64,000 nucleotides of DNA from Gordonia sp. PP30 (GCF_023100845.1 NZ_CP095864.1:496001-560000); one strand, 5' to 3'; counted from the stretch's first letter, positions 35,698 to 44,709 are shown. A program made the numbers and translations. The notes: generated by a model from the letters alone, not told the origin.

Positions 35698-35721
35698 TCA
35701 GCGTCGCCACAAGGAGATGTC

Positions 35722-36864
35722 ATGCCGGTCGATCGCCTGCTGCCCACCGACGAGGCTCACGACCTCATCGCGCTCACCCGCGAGATCGCGGACAAGACCC
35801 TCGATCCGATCGTCGACGACTGCGAGAAGAACGAGACCTATCCCGAGGGCGTCTTCGCGACGCTCGGCGAGGCCGGACTGCTGAGCCTGCCGTACCCGGA
35901 GGAGTGGGGCGGCGGCGGACAGCCGTACGAGGTGTACCTGCAGGTGCTCGAGGAGATCGCCGCGCGGTGGGCGGCGGTCGGCGTGGCGGTGAGCGTGCAC
36001 AGCCTCGCGTGTTTCCCGATGGCCGCCTTCGGTACGCCGGAGCAGCAGGAACGCTGGCTGCCCGAAATGCTCGGCGGCGCGACCATCGGCGCCTACAGCC
36101 TGTCCGAGCCGGACGCCGGATCGGACGCCGCGGCCCTCAAGTGCCGGGCCACCCCGACCGACGACGGCTACCGGATCCGCGGGACCAAGGCGTGGATCAC
36201 CCACGGCGGCCTCGCCGACTTCTACAACCTCTTCGCCCGCACCGGCGAGGGATCCAAGGGCATCTCGTGCTTCCTGGTCCCGGGCAGCCTCGACGGTCTG
36301 AGCTTCGGCAAGCCGGAGGAGAAGATGGGCCTCACCGCGGTCCCCACCGCCTCCGCCACGTACGACGACGCCCTGGTGACCGCCGACCGCCGGATCGGTG
36401 CCGAGGGGCAGGGCCTGCAGATCGCCTTCAGCGCGCTCGACTCCGGGCGCCTCGGCATCGCGGCGGTGGCCACCGGCATCGCGCAGGCAGCCCTGGACGC
36501 GGCCGTCGCCTACGCCAAGGAGCGGGAGACCTTCGGGACCGCGATCATCAACCACCAGGGCCTCGGCTTCCTGCTGGCCGACATGGCCGCCGCCGTCGAC
36601 TCCGCACGTGCCACCTATCTCGACGCCGCGCGCCGGCGTGACCGCGGGCTGCCGTACTCGCGCCAGGCCTCCGTCGCCAAGCTGGTGGCCACCGACACCG
36701 CGATGAAGGTGACCACCGATGCGGTGCAGGTGTTCGGCGGCAACGGCTACACCCGCGACTTCCGCGTCGAGCGCTTCATGCGCGAAGCCAAGATCACCCA
36801 GATCTTCGAGGGCACCAACCAGATCCAGCGACTCGTGATCGCCCGCGGCCTGGCCGCGAACTGA
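35722..36864 (+). CDS. acyl-CoA dehydrogenase
   Basis: 380 residues. FAD-dependent oxidation of an acyl-CoA to the 2-enoyl-CoA. Motifs: GAYSLSEPDAGSDAAALKCR (flavin/substrate region), KAWITHGGLADFYNLFAR, QVFGGNGYTRDFRVERFMRE and IFEGTNQIQRLVIARGL with the catalytic Glu at about 363, the position used by short- and branched-chain enzymes. ATG 35722 with AAGGAG upstream. First gene of a three-gene operon with two SDRs. Confidence 0.93.
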   Translation: MPVDRLLPTDEAHDLIALTREIADKTLDPIVDDCEKNETYPEGVFATLGEAGLLSLPYPEEWGGGGQPYEVYLQVLEEIAARWAAVGVAVSVHSLACFPMAAFGTPEQQERWLPEMLGGATIGAYSLSEPDAGSDAAALKCRATPTDDGYRIRGTKAWITHGGLADFYNLFARTGEGSKGISCFLVPGSLDGLSFGKPEEKMGLTAVPTASATYDDALVTADRRIGAEGQGLQIAFSALDSGRLGIAAVATGIAQAALDAAVAYAKERETFGTAIINHQGLGFLLADMAAAVDSARATYLDAARRRDRGLPYSRQASVAKLVATDTAMKVTTDAVQVFGGNGYTRDFRVERFMREAKITQIFEGTNQIQRLVIARGLAAN

Positions 36865-36894
36865 GCACCCCCCGATTCCGCCAAAGGAGAATCC

Positions 36895-37656
36895 ATGAAT
36901 CTGTCTGACTCCGTCGCGCTCGTGACCGGCGCCGCGTCCGGCCTCGGCAACGCCACCGCGCGCGCCCTGCACGAGCGGGGTGCGGCCGTGGTGCTCGTCG
37001 ACCTGCCGTCGTCGGCCGGTGCGGCGGCCGCCGCAGATCTCGGCGAACGTGCGGTCTTCGTCCCGGGCGACGTGACCTCGCCGGACGACATCGCCGCGGC
37101 CGTCGCCGCCGCCACCGATCTCGGGCCGCTGCGCACCGTGGTGAACTGTGCCGGCGTCGCGACGCCGGGCAAGGTCCTGGGCCGCGGCGGGCCGCTGCCG
37201 CTGGACGTCTTCGAGCGTGTCGTGAAGATCAACCTGGTCGGCACGTTCAACGTGATCCGGCTGGCCGCCGAGCAGATGGTGGGGAACGAGCCGGTCGACG
37301 GCGACCGCGGCGTCATCGTCAACACCGCCTCGGTCGCCGCCTTCGACGGCCAGATCGGTCAGCCCGCGTACGCGGCCTCCAAGGGCGGCGTCGCCGCGAT
37401 GACCCTGCCGATCGCGCGCGAACTGGCCGCCAAGCAGATCCGCGTCATGACGATCGCGCCGGGCATCTTCGAGACCCCGATGCTGGCCGGACTGCCCGAG
37501 GACGCGCAGCGCTCCCTCGGTGCGCAGGTGCCGCATCCGTCCCGGCTCGGCCGCGCCACCGAATACGCGGCGCTGGCCATGCACATCGTCGAGAACGCCA
37601 TGCTCAACGGCGAGACCATCCGGCTCGACGGCGCCATCCGGATGGCGCCCAAGTGA
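36895..37656 (+). CDS. 3-hydroxyacyl-CoA dehydrogenase type II-like SDR
   Basis: 253 residues of the classical short-chain dehydrogenase fold: [19 protein letters not shown] (NAD loop), VNCAGVA (NNAG variant), catalytic Ser in [10 protein letters not shown] and YAASKGG (Tyr, Lys). [18 protein letters not shown] sequence ([14 protein letters not shown]) and the overall pattern match HSD17B10-type 3-hydroxy-2-methylacyl-CoA dehydrogenases. Together with the acyl-CoA dehydrogenase upstream this supports branched-chain acyl-CoA oxidation. AAAGGAG lies 6 nt before the ATG. Confidence 0.9.
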   Translation: MNLSDSVALVTGAASGLGNATARALHERGAAVVLVDLPSSAGAAAAADLGERAVFVPGDVTSPDDIAAAVAAATDLGPLRTVVNCAGVATPGKVLGRGGPLPLDVFERVVKINLVGTFNVIRLAAEQMVGNEPVDGDRGVIVNTASVAAFDGQIGQPAYAASKGGVAAMTLPIARELAAKQIRVMTIAPGIFETPMLAGLPEDAQRSLGAQVPHPSRLGRATEYAALAMHIVENAMLNGETIRLDGAIRMAPK

Positions 37657-37696
37657 CTCCGGCCTCCACTCACCTCACCCGAAAGGATCGTCGACG

Positions 37697-38551
37697 ATGA
37701 CGACCGAGAACACTTCCCGTCCGCTCGCCGGACGCACCCTGATCATGTCCGGCGGCAGCCGCGGCATCGGCGAGGCGATCGCCCTGAAGGCGGCCCGTGC
37801 CGGTGCGAACATCACTCTCCTCGCCAAGACCGCCGAACCGCACCCGAAGCTCCCCGGGACCGTGTACACGGCGGCGAAGGCCATCGAGGAAGCCGGCGGC
37901 CAGGCGCTGCCGATCGTCGGCGACGTCCGCGACGACGAGCAGGTGGCCGACGCGGTCGCGCGGACCGTCGAGCGATTCGGCGGCATCGACATCGTGGTGA
38001 ACAACGCCAGTGCGCTCGACATCAGCCGCACCGAAGAGCTGCCGATGAAGAAGTACGACCTGATGCAGGACATCAACGCGCGCGGGGCGTTTCTGCTCTC
38101 CAAGCTGTCGATCCCGCATCTGCGGGCCTCCGACAACGCGCACATCCTCACCCTGTCGCCGCCGATCACGCTGGATCCGGCGTGGTTCGCCGAGATCGGC
38201 ACCGGCTACACGATCTCCAAGTTCTCGATGTCCCTGGTCACGCTCGGACTGGCCGCGGAACTGAAGGCGGACGGGGTGGCGGTGAACTCGCTGTGGCCGC
38301 GCACCACCATCGACACCGCGGCGGTCCGCAACATCCTGGGCGAGGATCTCGTCTCGGCGAGCCGGACCCCGGAGATCATCGCCGACGCCGCGATGCTGAT
38401 CCTGTCGCGCCCGGCCGGCGGCGAGAGCGGACGCTGCTACATCGACGACGAGGTGCTGACCGACGCGGGTGTCACCGATCTCGAGCGCTACCAGGTGACG
38501 CCGGGGCCGATCGACGGCCTGGAACTGGACTTCTGGATGTCGCGCGCCTGA
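37697..38551 (+). CDS. HSDL2-like short-chain dehydrogenase
   Basis: 284 residues. LAGRTLIMSGGSRGIGEAIA is the cofactor loop, NLLAKT-like ITLLAKTAEPHPKLPGTVYT is characteristic of the HSDL2 group, followed by VVNNASAL, ILTLSPPI and YTISKFSMSLVTLGLA with Tyr and Lys. Substrate likely a hydroxyacyl or steroid-like compound; unknown. Starts at ATG 37697, 40 bp after the upstream stop, GAAAGG upstream. Last gene of the operon, followed by a hairpin. Confidence 0.88.
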   Translation: MTTENTSRPLAGRTLIMSGGSRGIGEAIALKAARAGANITLLAKTAEPHPKLPGTVYTAAKAIEEAGGQALPIVGDVRDDEQVADAVARTVERFGGIDIVVNNASALDISRTEELPMKKYDLMQDINARGAFLLSKLSIPHLRASDNAHILTLSPPITLDPAWFAEIGTGYTISKFSMSLVTLGLAAELKADGVAVNSLWPRTTIDTAAVRNILGEDLVSASRTPEIIADAAMLILSRPAGGESGRCYIDDEVLTDAGVTDLERYQVTPGPIDGLELDFWMSRA

Positions 38552-38587
38552 CCGGCGCCGGTGCGCCGAGGGCCTGCCGGGCGCCGG

Positions 38588-38628
38588 CCTGCTGTTCTGT
38601 GGTCGTGGAGCGACCGCGGAACAGCAGG
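38588..38628. terminator. bidirectional terminator hairpin
   Basis: Outer arms CCTGCTGTTC (38588-38597) and GAACAGCAGG (38619-38628) pair perfectly, with an inner stem GGTCG/CGACC around TGGAG. Lies between the convergent SDR and DedA genes. Confidence 0.8.
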
Positions 38629-38642
38629 CGAGGCGGCGGAGG

Positions 38643-39371
38643 TCAGGCCTCTTCGTTCAGATCCAGTTCGACCGGGATCTCCTTGCCGCGGTTGCGGCGT
38701 CGGCGGTACCACTCGATGAACATCGGGAGCACCGAGACCAGCACGATCAGGATGAAGATCGGCTCGATCAGCTTCTGCACGATCTGGAACTGGCCCAGCC
38801 AGTAGCCCAGGAGCACGATGCCCGCACCCCAGACGATGGCGCCGACCACGTTGTACAGTGCGAACACCGCCCAGCGCATTTTCGCGGCACCGGCGACGAT
38901 CGGCGCGATGGTGCGGACGATCGGCACGAAGCGCGCCAGGAAGATGGTGATCGGGCCGCGCTCCTCGAAGAACTGGTGCGCCTCGTCCAGGTAGCGTTGC
39001 TTGAGGAAGCGTGCCTGCGGCTTGAACATCGACGTGCCGACGTAGCGGCCGATCCAGTAGCCGATCTGGCCGCCGATGATCGCCGCGACCGGGACGAACA
39101 CGCACAGCTGCCAGAGGTGGAAGTTCGCGTCGGCGACGGCCTTCGCGTGCTCCGCGCTGGTCGAACCGGCGGCGATCAGACCCGCGACGAACAGCAGCGA
39201 ATCGCCGGGCAGGACGGGGAAGAGGACACCCGACTCGATCAGGACCACCAGCAGCAGTCCCCAGAACGCCCAGGCCCCGAACCACCCGATCAGGGTGTAG
39301 GGGTCCATGAAGCTCGGCATCAGGGCGACGTTCATCGTCGTGGTGGCGCTGGCCAGGGAAGCGTCGATCAC
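38643..39371 (-). CDS. DedA family membrane protein
   Basis: 242 residues from a GTG at 39371 with GAGG 4 nt upstream. VTT/DedA domain: LLVVLIESGVLFPVLPGDSL, FVPVAAIIGGQIGYWIGRYV and the signature RFVPIVRTIAPIVAGAAKM, with five to six membrane spans. DedA proteins are thought to move lipids (for example recycling polyprenyl or phospholipid carriers) across the cytoplasmic membrane. Divergent from fba, as Rv0364 is from Rv0363c. Confidence 0.9.
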   Translation of the reverse strand: MIDASLASATTTMNVALMPSFMDPYTLIGWFGAWAFWGLLLVVLIESGVLFPVLPGDSLLFVAGLIAAGSTSAEHAKAVADANFHLWQLCVFVPVAAIIGGQIGYWIGRYVGTSMFKPQARFLKQRYLDEAHQFFEERGPITIFLARFVPIVRTIAPIVAGAAKMRWAVFALYNVVGAIVWGAGIVLLGYWLGQFQIVQKLIEPIFILIVLVSVLPMFIEWYRRRRNRGKEIPVELDLNEEA

Positions 39372-39538
39372 AGGACCTCACAGTACCGGCGAAACCTTGG
39401 AGATTCCCTAACCGGACGTCCATTGCGCTGTGACGTTGGCTGGGTTGGCCGGGCCGGGACCCGCCGGTCGCCGGCAACCGGCATACTGTGATGGACCGAA
39501 AACGCCTGAGTGCGGCCCCAAATCGCTGGAGGACTCTG

Positions 39539-40573
39539 ATGCCCATCGCAACACCCGAGAAGTACGTCGAGATGCTCGCGAAGGCCAAGGAGGGCGGCTA
39601 CGCCTTCCCGGCCATCAACTGCACCTCCTCGGAGACCGTCAACGCCGCGCTGAAGGGCTTCGCCGACGCCGGCTCCGACGGCATCATCCAGTTCTCCACC
39701 GGCGGCGCGGAGTTCGGCTCCGGTCTGGGTGTGAAGGACATGGTGGTCGGCGCCGTGGCGCTCGCCGAGTTCGCACACGTCGTCGCCGAGCGGTACGACA
39801 TCACCGTCGCCCTGCACACCGACCACTGCCCCAAGGACAAGCTCGACACCTACGTCCGCCCGCTGATCGCGATCTCGCAGGAGCGCGTCGACAAGGGACA
39901 GAACCCGCTGTTCCAGTCGCACATGTGGGACGGTTCGGCGGTCCCGATCGACGAGAACCTGGCGATCGCCCAGGAACTGCTGGCCCTGACCTCGAAGGCG
40001 AACATCATCCTCGAGGTGGAGATCGGCGTGGTCGGCGGCGAGGAGGACGGCGTCGAGGCCGAGATCAACGAGAAGCTGTACACCTCGGTCGAGGACTTCC
40101 AGAAGACCGTCAACGCGCTCGGCACCGGCGAGAAGGGCCGCTACCTGCTGGCCGCCACCTTCGGCAACGTCCACGGCGTCTACAAGCCGGGCAACGTGAA
40201 GCTGCAGCCGTCGGTCCTGCTCGACGGCCAGAAGGCCGCCGCGGAGCTCATCGGCAAGGAAGAGGGCGCGAAGGTCTTCGACTTCGTGTTCCACGGCGGC
40301 TCGGGCTCGCTCAAGAGCGAGATCGAGGAGGCCCTGAGCTACGGCGTGATCAAGATGAACGTCGACACCGACACCCAGTACGCCTTCACCCGTCCGGTGG
40401 TCGGCCACATGTTCACCAACTACGACGGCGTCCTCAAGATCGACGGCGAGGTGGGCAACAAGAAGGTCTACGACCCGCGCAGCTACCTCAAGAAGGCGGA
40501 GGCCGGCATGGCCGAGCGCGTCGTCGAGGCCTGCAACGACCTCAAGTCGGCGGGCAAGACCATCGGTCGCTAA
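39539..40573 (+). CDS. fba: class II fructose-bisphosphate aldolase
   Basis: 344 residues. Zinc-dependent cleavage of fructose-1,6-bisphosphate in glycolysis and the reverse in gluconeogenesis. Motifs: FPAINCTSSETVNAALKGF, VALHTDHCPKDKLDTYVRPL (His/Asp metal and catalytic residues), LEVEIGVVGGEEDG, AATFGNVHGVYKPGNVKL (metal His) and FVFHGGSGS (metal His, phosphate loop). GGAGGA lies 5 nt before ATG 39539, which excludes a longer N-terminus. Single gene with its own terminator. Confidence 0.97.
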   Translation: MPIATPEKYVEMLAKAKEGGYAFPAINCTSSETVNAALKGFADAGSDGIIQFSTGGAEFGSGLGVKDMVVGAVALAEFAHVVAERYDITVALHTDHCPKDKLDTYVRPLIAISQERVDKGQNPLFQSHMWDGSAVPIDENLAIAQELLALTSKANIILEVEIGVVGGEEDGVEAEINEKLYTSVEDFQKTVNALGTGEKGRYLLAATFGNVHGVYKPGNVKLQPSVLLDGQKAAAELIGKEEGAKVFDFVFHGGSGSLKSEIEEALSYGVIKMNVDTDTQYAFTRPVVGHMFTNYDGVLKIDGEVGNKKVYDPRSYLKKAEAGMAERVVEACNDLKSAGKTIGR

Positions 40574-40599
40574 GTCCTTCAGACCCGGGTCCTGAAACG

Positions 40600-40635
40600 A
40601 CGAAGTGCCCCTGCCGGCCGGCAGGGGCACTTCGT
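40600..40635. terminator. bidirectional terminator between fba and the Rv0361-like gene
   Basis: Perfect 36-bp palindrome with arms beginning ACGAAGTGCCCCTGCCGG. It lies between convergent stops at 40573 and 40647. Confidence 0.9.
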
Positions 40636-40646
40636 GTTCCGGGGGA

Positions 40647-41852
40647 TTACGGCTGGTCGCAGACCTTCCAGCTGCCGTCGACCTTGTGCAGGGTGATCTG
40701 AGCGGACGTGGTGACCTTGGGGTCGCCCGAGTTGTAGACGTCGACGCCCACGCGGGCGGTGTCGCCGTCGACGGCCACGCCGGTGATGTCCTTGAACTTC
40801 ATCATCTGGTTCTGTGCCTTCTGGGCCTGGAAGGCCTTGGCGAACTCCTCGGGCGAGACCTTCGAGTAGTACTGGTACTCCTCGCCGCAGGTGATGTCGC
40901 GCAGGGCCTCGAGGTCGCCGTCGGACATCGCGTTCTGGTAGCTCCTGGCGGCGTCGGCGACCTTGTTCTGCGTCGACTGGTCGAACATGAAGTACCAGAT
41001 CAGCACCGCGGCGACGGCGATGATCGCCGCGACCAGTAGGGCGCCCAGTGCCATGAGGCGGCCGCGGCGCTTCTTCGGCTCCTGCGGCTGCGCGCCGGGG
41101 ATCACCTGCGGCTGATGTGGGGTGCTCGACCACGCCTGCTGCTCGGCCGGCTTCGCCGGGGCCCCGGCCGCGGCGGCAGCTCCGGCTGCGGCGGTGGTAG
41201 CGACCGCGGCGGTCGGCAGTTCGATCTTCTCGGTCGGCGTCACGTCGGCGCTGGACTCCACGGTGCCCTTGGTGGAGTCCTCGACGGCCTCGGGGGCGTC
41301 GTCCTCGGCCTCGGCGGGAGCCTGGGCGGCGATCACCGCGGTCTCGCTGTCGTCGGCGGCCGGCGCGGCCTCGGCCTGCGTATCCTCGGCCTGCGCGTCG
41401 GCGTCCGCCTCGGTGAGGTCGACGGTGTGCTCAACGATCTCCGGGCGGGTCACCGAATCGGGATCGACGGCCTCGACCGCGGTGCGGGCCGGAGCCTGCG
41501 CACGGTCACCCGAACCGGCGACGGTCACCACCGTCTCGGTCGGGAACGACGACGCGTCACCGGCCTCGGCGGAGTCCTCGACGTCGGAGCCCTCGGCGGG
41601 CTCATCGGTGACCACCGTGGTCTCCTCGGTCGCCTGCTCGACCACCGGGATGGCGAACGCCTTGGTCGGCGACTCGGAGTCGCCGCCCCCGCCCGGGCTC
41701 TGGCCCGGCTCGATCCGGACCACGGAGGTCTCTGCGCCGTCGTCCTCGGGAACGGCTGCCGGGGTGGCATCGTCGTCTCCGGCCCGGCGGGCGCGGAAGG
41801 CGTCGACCGCCTTCTTGACGGCGCTCTGGTTGTCGTTATCGGAAGTCGGCAT
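40647..41852 (-). CDS. acidic single-span membrane protein (Rv0361-like)
   Basis: 401 residues. Residues 1-260 are disordered and strongly acidic/Ala-rich (EDGAETSVV-like and ATTAAAGAAAAAGAPA runs), followed by a basic stop (KKRRGR), one span (LMALGALLVAAIIAVAAVLI) and an extracellular domain of about 115 residues ending DGSWKVCDQP. That domain resembles DUF4878-like NTF2-fold lipoprotein domains with two conserved Cys (ITCGEEYQYY, WKVCD). Position near fba and DUF3151 matches M. tuberculosis Rv0361. Function unknown. A paralogous domain occurs at 54281. Confidence 0.75.
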   Translation of the reverse strand: MPTSDNDNQSAVKKAVDAFRARRAGDDDATPAAVPEDDGAETSVVRIEPGQSPGGGGDSESPTKAFAIPVVEQATEETTVVTDEPAEGSDVEDSAEAGDASSFPTETVVTVAGSGDRAQAPARTAVEAVDPDSVTRPEIVEHTVDLTEADADAQAEDTQAEAAPAADDSETAVIAAQAPAEAEDDAPEAVEDSTKGTVESSADVTPTEKIELPTAAVATTAAAGAAAAAGAPAKPAEQQAWSSTPHQPQVIPGAQPQEPKKRRGRLMALGALLVAAIIAVAAVLIWYFMFDQSTQNKVADAARSYQNAMSDGDLEALRDITCGEEYQYYSKVSPEEFAKAFQAQKAQNQMMKFKDITGVAVDGDTARVGVDVYNSGDPKVTTSAQITLHKVDGSWKVCDQP

Positions 41853-41979
41853 GCTGCGCTGGTCCTACGAGTCGTGGGTAGTCGGGCGGCCTGGCGGCGG
41901 CGCCATGCCCCAAAGGGTATCGAACAATGAGTGACGCGGCTCCGGCCGGGAGGGGGCCACGGAGTGATTGAATGGCGGG

Positions 41980-42411
41980 GTGACCTCATTCGGAGACTTG
42001 CTGGGACCCCCGCCGACGCTCCTGACCGGAGATGACGACGCCGAGTCTGATCTGCTGAACGGCGTCGATCCGGCCGCCGTCGCCGCGCAGTACCCGTCGG
42101 CGTCGATCGCCTGGGCGTACCTCGCCGAGGCGGCGCTGAACGGTGCGGACGACGACGTCGCGGCCCAGACCGCCGCTTACGCCTACGCCCGCACCGGCTA
42201 CCACCGCGGGCTGGATCAGCTGCGCAGGCACGGCTGGAAGGGCTACGGCCCGGTGCCGTGGAGCCACCAGCAGAACCAGGGCTTTCTGCGGTGTGTCGGG
42301 GCGCTGGCCCGCGCGGCGCAGCTGATCGGCGAAGAGGACGAATACGCGCGCTGCCTGGATCTGCTGAACGACAGCGACCCGGCGGCGATCGACGAACTCG
42401 GCCTCTCCTAG
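41980..42411 (+). CDS. DUF3151 family protein (Rv0360c-like)
   Basis: 143 residues from a GTG at 41980 (VTSFGDLLGPPPTLL), the form seen in relatives; a TTG four codons upstream has GGAG closer. Cytosolic helical protein with SIAWAYLAEAALNGADDD, AYARTGYHRGLDQLRRHGWK and GYGPVPWSHQQNQGFLRCVG, the diagnostic DUF3151 sequence. Function unknown but strongly conserved in Mycobacteriales beside fba and purA. Ends 10 bp before the FUSC gene. Confidence 0.88.
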   Translation: MTSFGDLLGPPPTLLTGDDDAESDLLNGVDPAAVAAQYPSASIAWAYLAEAALNGADDDVAAQTAAYAYARTGYHRGLDQLRRHGWKGYGPVPWSHQQNQGFLRCVGALARAAQLIGEEDEYARCLDLLNDSDPAAIDELGLS

Positions 42412-42421
42412 CTCGCCGACC

Positions 42422-43570
42422 ATGACCACCGATCGGATCCGGGCGACGCGCTCGCGACTGATCGGGCACCTGCCGGAGTGGTTGCAGAAGCGGGTACGGC
42501 GACTCGGCCTCTCGCTGGTCCCGATCCTGCAGTGCGCGATCGCCGGCGGGCTCGCCTGGTTCATCGCGCACGACCTGCTGCATCATCAGCGGCCGTTCTT
42601 CGCCCCGATTTCCGCGGTCGCGTCCCTCGGGCTGGTGCTGGCCAAACGGTGGCGGCGGTCGATCGAGCTGATCGGCGGGGTATTGATCGGCATCGTGATC
42701 GGCGACCTGATCATCTCGCGGATCGGCGCCGGTCCGTGGCAGATCGCGGTGGTGGTCGCCCTGGCGATGATGGCGGCCGTCTTATTCGACAGCGCGCCGA
42801 TGGTGACTAATCAGGCGGGGGCGTCGGCCGTCCTTGTGGCCACCCTGTTGCCGCCCGGGAACGCCGCGGGCTACGAGCGAATGCTCGACGCCGTGGTCGG
42901 CGGCGGCGTCGCGCTCCTCATCGGCGCGCTGGTGCCGTTCAATCCGGCGCATCGGGCACGTCGTGACGCCGCCCTGCTCCTGGCTACGTTGCGGGATCTG
43001 TCCGGCGATCTCGCGGTGGCGCTGCGGACGGTCGACGCCGACTCGGTCCAGCGGGTGCTGGCGCGGGCGCGGGCCACCCAGTCGTCGATCGACGCCATGC
43101 ACTCGGACATGCGGGCCGGCCGGGAGGTCGGCACCCTTTCTCCGCTGTACTGGGCGGAACGGCCACGGCTGCGGCGGATCGCGGACACCGGTGCGCCGAT
43201 CGACAACGCGATGCGCAACTTCCGGGTCTGCACGCGGCGCGCGCTGGGTCTCACGCAGCGCGGGGTGGTGGTGGAGCCGCCGATCGTCGATCTGATCGCG
43301 GCGCTGCCCGAGGGTTTCGAGGTCCTGCGCCAGATGATGCTGGCCCCGCCGAAGGGCGCCCCCGATCAGGCCGACGCGGCGCGGGTGCTCCGGTCGATCC
43401 TCCGGCGCGCGGCGCCGGGGATCGCGGAGGCGCAGGCGGCAATCACCGAGGGGGAGGGCGACGTCTCCGAGGTGGCGCTGCTGGTGGAGCTCCGGTCGCT
43501 GCTGGTGGACATGCTGATGGTGACCGGGCTGAAGCGGGAGTCGGCGATCGCCCAGCTGCGTCTTTCCTAG
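42422..43570 (+). CDS. FUSC/aromatic acid exporter-like membrane protein
   Basis: 382 residues. Six N-terminal hydrophobic segments (LVPILQCAIAGGLAWFIAHD, FFAPISAVASLGLVLAKRW, LIGGVLIGIVIGDLIISRIG, VVALAMMAAVLFDSAP, VVGGGVALLIGALVPF), then a cytoplasmic helical half, as in half-length FUSC/ArAE proteins. Probably exports small aromatic acids or amphiphiles; substrate unknown. Ten bp downstream of DUF3151, so likely co-transcribed. Confidence 0.8.
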   Translation: MTTDRIRATRSRLIGHLPEWLQKRVRRLGLSLVPILQCAIAGGLAWFIAHDLLHHQRPFFAPISAVASLGLVLAKRWRRSIELIGGVLIGIVIGDLIISRIGAGPWQIAVVVALAMMAAVLFDSAPMVTNQAGASAVLVATLLPPGNAAGYERMLDAVVGGGVALLIGALVPFNPAHRARRDAALLLATLRDLSGDLAVALRTVDADSVQRVLARARATQSSIDAMHSDMRAGREVGTLSPLYWAERPRLRRIADTGAPIDNAMRNFRVCTRRALGLTQRGVVVEPPIVDLIAALPEGFEVLRQMMLAPPKGAPDQADAARVLRSILRRAAPGIAEAQAAITEGEGDVSEVALLVELRSLLVDMLMVTGLKRESAIAQLRLS

Positions 43571-43580
43571 CGAGGGGTGC

Positions 43581-43683
43581 GTTTCGACTCGGTCTCGCCC
43601 CTGCGGGCTCGACCGGCTCAACGGGCGGGTGGCCGCCCGCCCGTTGAGCCCGGCGAGGCGCCAGCCGAGCCGGTGTCGAAACG
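43581..43683. repeat. GTTTCGAC-bounded cruciform element
   Basis: Outer GTTTCGAC (43581-43588) and GTCGAAAC (43675-43682) enclose a perfect 15-bp inner stem: GGCTCAACGGGCGGG at 43615-43629 and CCCGCCCGTTGAGCC at 43636-43650. Its vocabulary (GTGTCGAAACG, GGCTCAACGGGC, CCGTTGAGCC) is shared with the array region at 5.1-5.7 kb and the spacer at 29.9 kb. It could also terminate the FUSC transcript. Confidence 0.8.
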
Positions 43684-43731
43684 CCGTTCTCGAGCCCGGA
43701 TGTGACGCCCGGCGCAGAGCCCTTGATTCAC

Positions 43732-43747
43732 ATGCGAAATCGCGCAT
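43732..43747. promoter_or_regulatory. candidate metal-sensor operator upstream of the zinc exporter
   Basis: ATGCG and CGCAT arms separated by 6 bp in an A/T-rich patch, 11 bp before the CDF start. Position fits an ArsR/SmtB or similar zinc repressor; symmetry is short, so this is tentative. Confidence 0.35.
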
Positions 43748-43758
43748 ATATTGAGGTC

Positions 43759-44709
43759 ATGAGCAACGTGCACGATCACTCGCAGGCCGGCCACTCGCAC
43801 GGACCGACGGCCGCCGACCTGGCCGCCGGGGAGGCGGCGGCGCGGCGGCTCTGGCCGATGGTGCTGGCCGTGGTGCTGATCGGCGGGTACTTCTTCGTCG
43901 AGTTGTTCGTCGGCATCACGATCGGTTCGCTGGCGCTGATCGCCGACGCGGGGCACATGCTGACCGACGTGGTCGCGGTCTCGATGGGCTTGTCCGCGCT
44001 GCTGCTGGCGCGGCACGGGCGGATCACCGACGGCCGGAGCTTCGGCTGGTACCGGGCCGAGGTGTTCACCGCCGTGGTCAACGCGGTGCTGCTCATCGGC
44101 GTCGGCATCTTCGTGGTGTACGAGGCGATCCGCCGGATCGGCGGTGCGTCGCCGGAGGTGCCGGGCCGTCCGCTGGTGATCGTGGCGCTGGTCGGGCTGG
44201 TGGTGAACGTCGTCGTCATGCTGCTGCTACGGGCCGACGCGCGGGGTTCGATCGCGGTGCGCGGGGCGTATCTGGAAGTCCTCGCCGACGCCGTCGGCAG
44301 CGTCGGCGTGCTGGTCGCGGGTGTGGTGATGATGACGACCGGCTGGGAGTACGCCGATGTCGTGGTCGCCGTGTGCATCGCGGTGTGGGTGGTCCCGCGG
44401 GCGATCGGGCTCGCGCGGGATGCCTTGCGGATCCTCAATCAGCAGGCACCCGACCACGTCGACCTCGACGCCCTCCGGAACGAGTTGGCGCATGTTCCCG
44501 GTGTCACCGACGTGCACGACTTGCACGTATGGTCGGTGACCACCGGGATGGACGTCGCGACGGTGCACGTCGGCAGCGCCGACGACGACTACGCGCGCGT
44601 CCTCGCCGACACTCGCGCGGTGCTCGGCGAATACGGTCTGGTTCACGCCACCGTCCAGGTGGACCCGGTCGACGGCGGTGCCGGCTGCTGCGACCGGCTG
44701 TCGTGGTGA
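43759..44709 (+). CDS. cation diffusion facilitator (zinc exporter type)
   Basis: 316 residues from ATG 43759 with GAGG upstream. His-rich start (HDHSQAGHSHG), six spans and a cytoplasmic C-terminal domain (VPGVTDVHDLHVWSVTTGMD). The transport site has His and Asp in TM2 (ADAGHMLTD); in TM5 the usual HxxxD appears as ExxxD (YLEVLADAVGS). Exports Zn2+ or a similar ion by proton exchange. Ends with GAGCCDRLSW, carrying a Cys pair. Monocistronic. Confidence 0.9.
   Translation: MSNVHDHSQAGHSHGPTAADLAAGEAAARRLWPMVLAVVLIGGYFFVELFVGITIGSLALIADAGHMLTDVVAVSMGLSALLLARHGRITDGRSFGWYRAEVFTAVVNAVLLIGVGIFVVYEAIRRIGGASPEVPGRPLVIVALVGLVVNVVVMLLLRADARGSIAVRGAYLEVLADAVGSVGVLVAGVVMMTTGWEYADVVVAVCIAVWVVPRAIGLARDALRILNQQAPDHVDLDALRNELAHVPGVTDVHDLHVWSVTTGMDVATVHVGSADDDYARVLADTRAVLGEYGLVHATVQVDPVDGGAGCCDRLSW

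Noticed and set aside
41115..41934. Two 270-codon + strand frames opposite the Rv0361-like gene
   Set aside because: The minus-strand product has a membrane span and a recognisable domain; the + strand products are Gly/Arg or Ser/Ala repeats mirroring its acidic codons.
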